NCBI GenBank assembly: GCA_002711995.1
Contig: PASN01000009.1
Coordinates: forward strand, 1 to 64,000
DNA: 64,000 nt
Reading direction: 5' to 3'
Source of the DNA: Halobacteriovoraceae bacterium
Lineage (GTDB): Bacteria > Bdellovibrionota > Bacteriovoracia > Bacteriovoracales > Bacteriovoracaceae
The first letter of the stretch is position 1; every line of letters starts with the position of its first letter. This document shows positions 62,648 through 64,000 of the stretch, one piece after another. A program made the translations under genes and the position numbers. The notes beneath the pieces were generated by a model that saw only the letters and a list, made by a program, of their open reading frames with translations, had not been told where the DNA came from and did not search any database.

Positions 62648-62692
62648 AAGCACCTCTATCCTTAAGCTAAACTAAAGTGGTGTTTAAAAACA

Positions 62693-62704
62693 TGATGAAT
62701 ATCA
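62693..62704. promoter_or_regulatory. FNR-like palindrome before ccoS
   Basis: TGAT-GAAT-ATCA on the plus strand (TGAT-ATTC-ATCA in the gene sense) matches the core of the FNR/FixK consensus TTGAT-N4-ATCAA without the outer bases. It lies in the 68-bp spacer between ccoI and ccoS, about 45 bases before the ccoS start, where an oxygen-responsive activator would be expected. Confidence 0.4.
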
Positions 62705-62715
62705 GGTTAAAAGTT

Positions 62716-64000
62716 CTATTTCCTCAAAACTCGATCAAGTCTTGAGAGCATGAAAAAAGACACCCCTAGAAGGGTCAGTGAACTTAAAGGCATAAGAACC
62801 GCTGCGGAAAATGGTGATATGAACCCAATCATCGCTAAGAAAATGAAGATAATGTTGTAAAGAAGGGCAATAAAGACGTTTGTTTTAAGAATAGAGACTA
62901 TCTGATCACAACCTTGATATAACCGTCTTAAGGACTCCAGTCCTCCTGAGCAAAAATAAATATCCGAAGAAGACAGCGCCAAGTCCACTCCTCCATTAGC
63001 GGCAATTCCAACACTTGCATTTTTTAAGGCCAAGGCATCATTTACCCCATCCCCGAGCATCACAGATTTAGAATAGTCATTCACAATCTTTTCTTTATCT
63101 TCAGGTGATACTTCATAAAATGATCTTTCTATTTTGCCCAATGCTGATTTTGAGGCCTTCAGCACCCTTTGTTTGGAGTCTCCAGACAAGAGAAAGACCT
63201 TCTTGCCTTTAGCAGTCAAATAATCCACCACGTTGGAGAAATTAACATCCAATTCATCCACGACATTGGCCTTTAGAATAAGCTTCTCATTTTTAAAAAG
63301 ACCAAAGCTTGTGTTTTCACTTCTTAGAGGTCGTATACTAAACTCGTCTCCATTATATTTTGCCCTTGGCCCACTTCCAGGAACTTCATGAAAATCTTCT
63401 AATTCCACTTCTTGAACATCATAACCGGCCTTAATGGCGGCCACAACTTCCTTGCCTAGAGGATGAACAGAGCGCAATTCCAAGGAGTAAAGCACATTTG
63501 CCTCAGGTTCTTCTGTCCACTCTAGCTTTATATCTCTGGAGCCGGATGTAATTGTTCCTGTTTTATCCAAAAATACGTGCTTGCTTTCTTTTACATTTTC
63601 AACAACGCTGTCATCTTTAAGGATGATTCCAAATCTTGCAAGCTTCCTCATCCCTATCATAACCGCCAGTGGTATGTTGAAACCCAAAGCACACGGACAG
63701 GTTATTATAATCATGGCCAAGGCCCTCTGAAATCCAATCTCTGGCCTTCCTAGGAAGTGAAAATATATGTAGACTCCCAATGCAAGAAGAGTTACCACAA
63801 TGACAATCTTCTTTGAGAAGCTATCAGATATCCTTGAAAGTTTGGTTTTTCTTCCCCAATTGCTTTGCAGCTTTTCCAAAATTCTTCCCATCTTGGATTC
63901 TGAAGAGCTAGCAATAACCTTAACCTGGATGCTCTCACTTTGATTTTCTGAGCCAGCGAAAACCATATCTCCGATGTTTTTTCGCACGGGAAAAGACTCT
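62716..64000 (-). CDS. ccoI: Copper-transporting P-type ATPase CcoI, partial
   Basis: The frame is open to the right edge of the window, so the gene is truncated there; an apparent GTG start at 63987 is internal, since PVRKNIGDMVFAGS is the family's conserved internal block. Visible are the ion-channel CPCALG, the phosphorylation site DKTGTITSG, an HP motif (SVHPLGKE), and GDGVNDALAL. CcoI exports or delivers copper for cbb3 assembly. It lies upstream of ccoS on the same strand with a 68-bp spacer. Confidence 0.92.
   Translation of the reverse strand, partial: ESFPVRKNIGDMVFAGSENQSESIQVKVIASSSESKMGRILEKLQSNWGRKTKLSRISDSFSKKIVIVVTLLALGVYIYFHFLGRPEIGFQRALAMIIITCPCALGFNIPLAVMIGMRKLARFGIILKDDSVVENVKESKHVFLDKTGTITSGSRDIKLEWTEEPEANVLYSLELRSVHPLGKEVVAAIKAGYDVQEVELEDFHEVPGSGPRAKYNGDEFSIRPLRSENTSFGLFKNEKLILKANVVDELDVNFSNVVDYLTAKGKKVFLLSGDSKQRVLKASKSALGKIERSFYEVSPEDKEKIVNDYSKSVMLGDGVNDALALKNASVGIAANGGVDLALSSSDIYFCSGGLESLRRLYQGCDQIVSILKTNVFIALLYNIIFIFLAMIGFISPFSAAVLMPLSSLTLLGVSFFMLSRLDRVLRK

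Noticed and set aside
1-64000. CRISPR arrays, insertion sequences, integrases or phage genes
   Set aside because: No regularly spaced repeats, transposase motifs or integrase-like genes were found; the only duplications are the tandem family, the leader element and the fabF ends.

Overview
The window reads as a chromosomal segment of a Gram-negative, AT-rich, marine-type bacterium, most likely a Bdellovibrionota predator of the Bacteriovorax/Halobacteriovorax kind. Reasons: an outer-membrane toolkit (LptE, a trans-envelope type MlaD), a complete Na+-translocating NADH:quinone reductase, a fused CcoN-CcoO cbb3 oxidase, a TIGR02147-family regulator (a family frequent in Bdellovibrio-like genomes), many small secreted proteins of unknown function, and a fused alpha/beta 2-oxoacid dehydrogenase E1. 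The taxonomic call is inference; no rRNA or tRNA gene was seen.

Layout. 0.2-9.5 kb is accessory: a three-gene plus-strand cluster of secreted proteins including an alpha/beta hydrolase, a single-chain two-lobed aspartic protease, a minus-strand set (DUF4105-like secreted protein, TIGR02147 regulator, secreted protein), and a tandem family of three secreted Cys/Gly-rich paralogues plus the stub of a fourth. The DUF4105-like gene and the tandem family share a ~190-bp upstream element with a conserved hairpin. 9.8-15.6 kb is the nqrABCDEF operon with a strong terminator. 15.8-33.3 kb is housekeeping: exonuclease-DinG helicase, BolA/monothiol glutaredoxin, a porphyrinogen-oxidase-like flavoprotein, LptE and DNA polymerase III delta, a DciA-like protein, TrmN6, the mlaEFD lipid transporter, alanine racemase, shikimate kinase, YceD and L32. 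33.4-37.8 kb is the fatty-acid cluster fabH-fabD-fabG-acpP-fabF, without plsX.

37.6-44.1 kb is the disturbed part. A BrnT/BrnA toxin-antitoxin pair sits between two 100-bp copies of the fabF 3' end. It is followed by secreted genes, one split by an in-frame TGA, then by a degenerate ORF, a 25-codon Cys-rich mini-ORF with a strong Shine-Dalgarno, a glyA with an in-frame TAA at codon 11, and a Kazal-type inhibitor lipoprotein. 44.3-57.3 kb returns to nrdR-nusB, a chemoreceptor, the fused E1 dehydrogenase, a hemerythrin-like protein, a class III aminotransferase with AstA, a receiver-like regulator and a BspA/DUF285 repeat lipoprotein. 57.4-64 kb is the cbb3 oxidase locus, transcribed in the order ccoI, ccoS, ccoNO, ccoQ, ccoP, ccoG and a SafE-like protein, with an FNR-like palindrome before ccoS.

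How it fits together: Na+-NQR feeds electrons from NADH into quinone while building a sodium gradient, and the high-affinity cbb3 oxidase is a terminal sink. Fab, Mla and Lpt genes build the envelope. The secreted hydrolase, protease, inhibitor and repeat lipoprotein are plausible tools for interaction with other cells. The candidates for undescribed biology are the shared leader element with the tandem secreted family, the fabF-flanked toxin-antitoxin module, and the Cys-rich mini-ORF.
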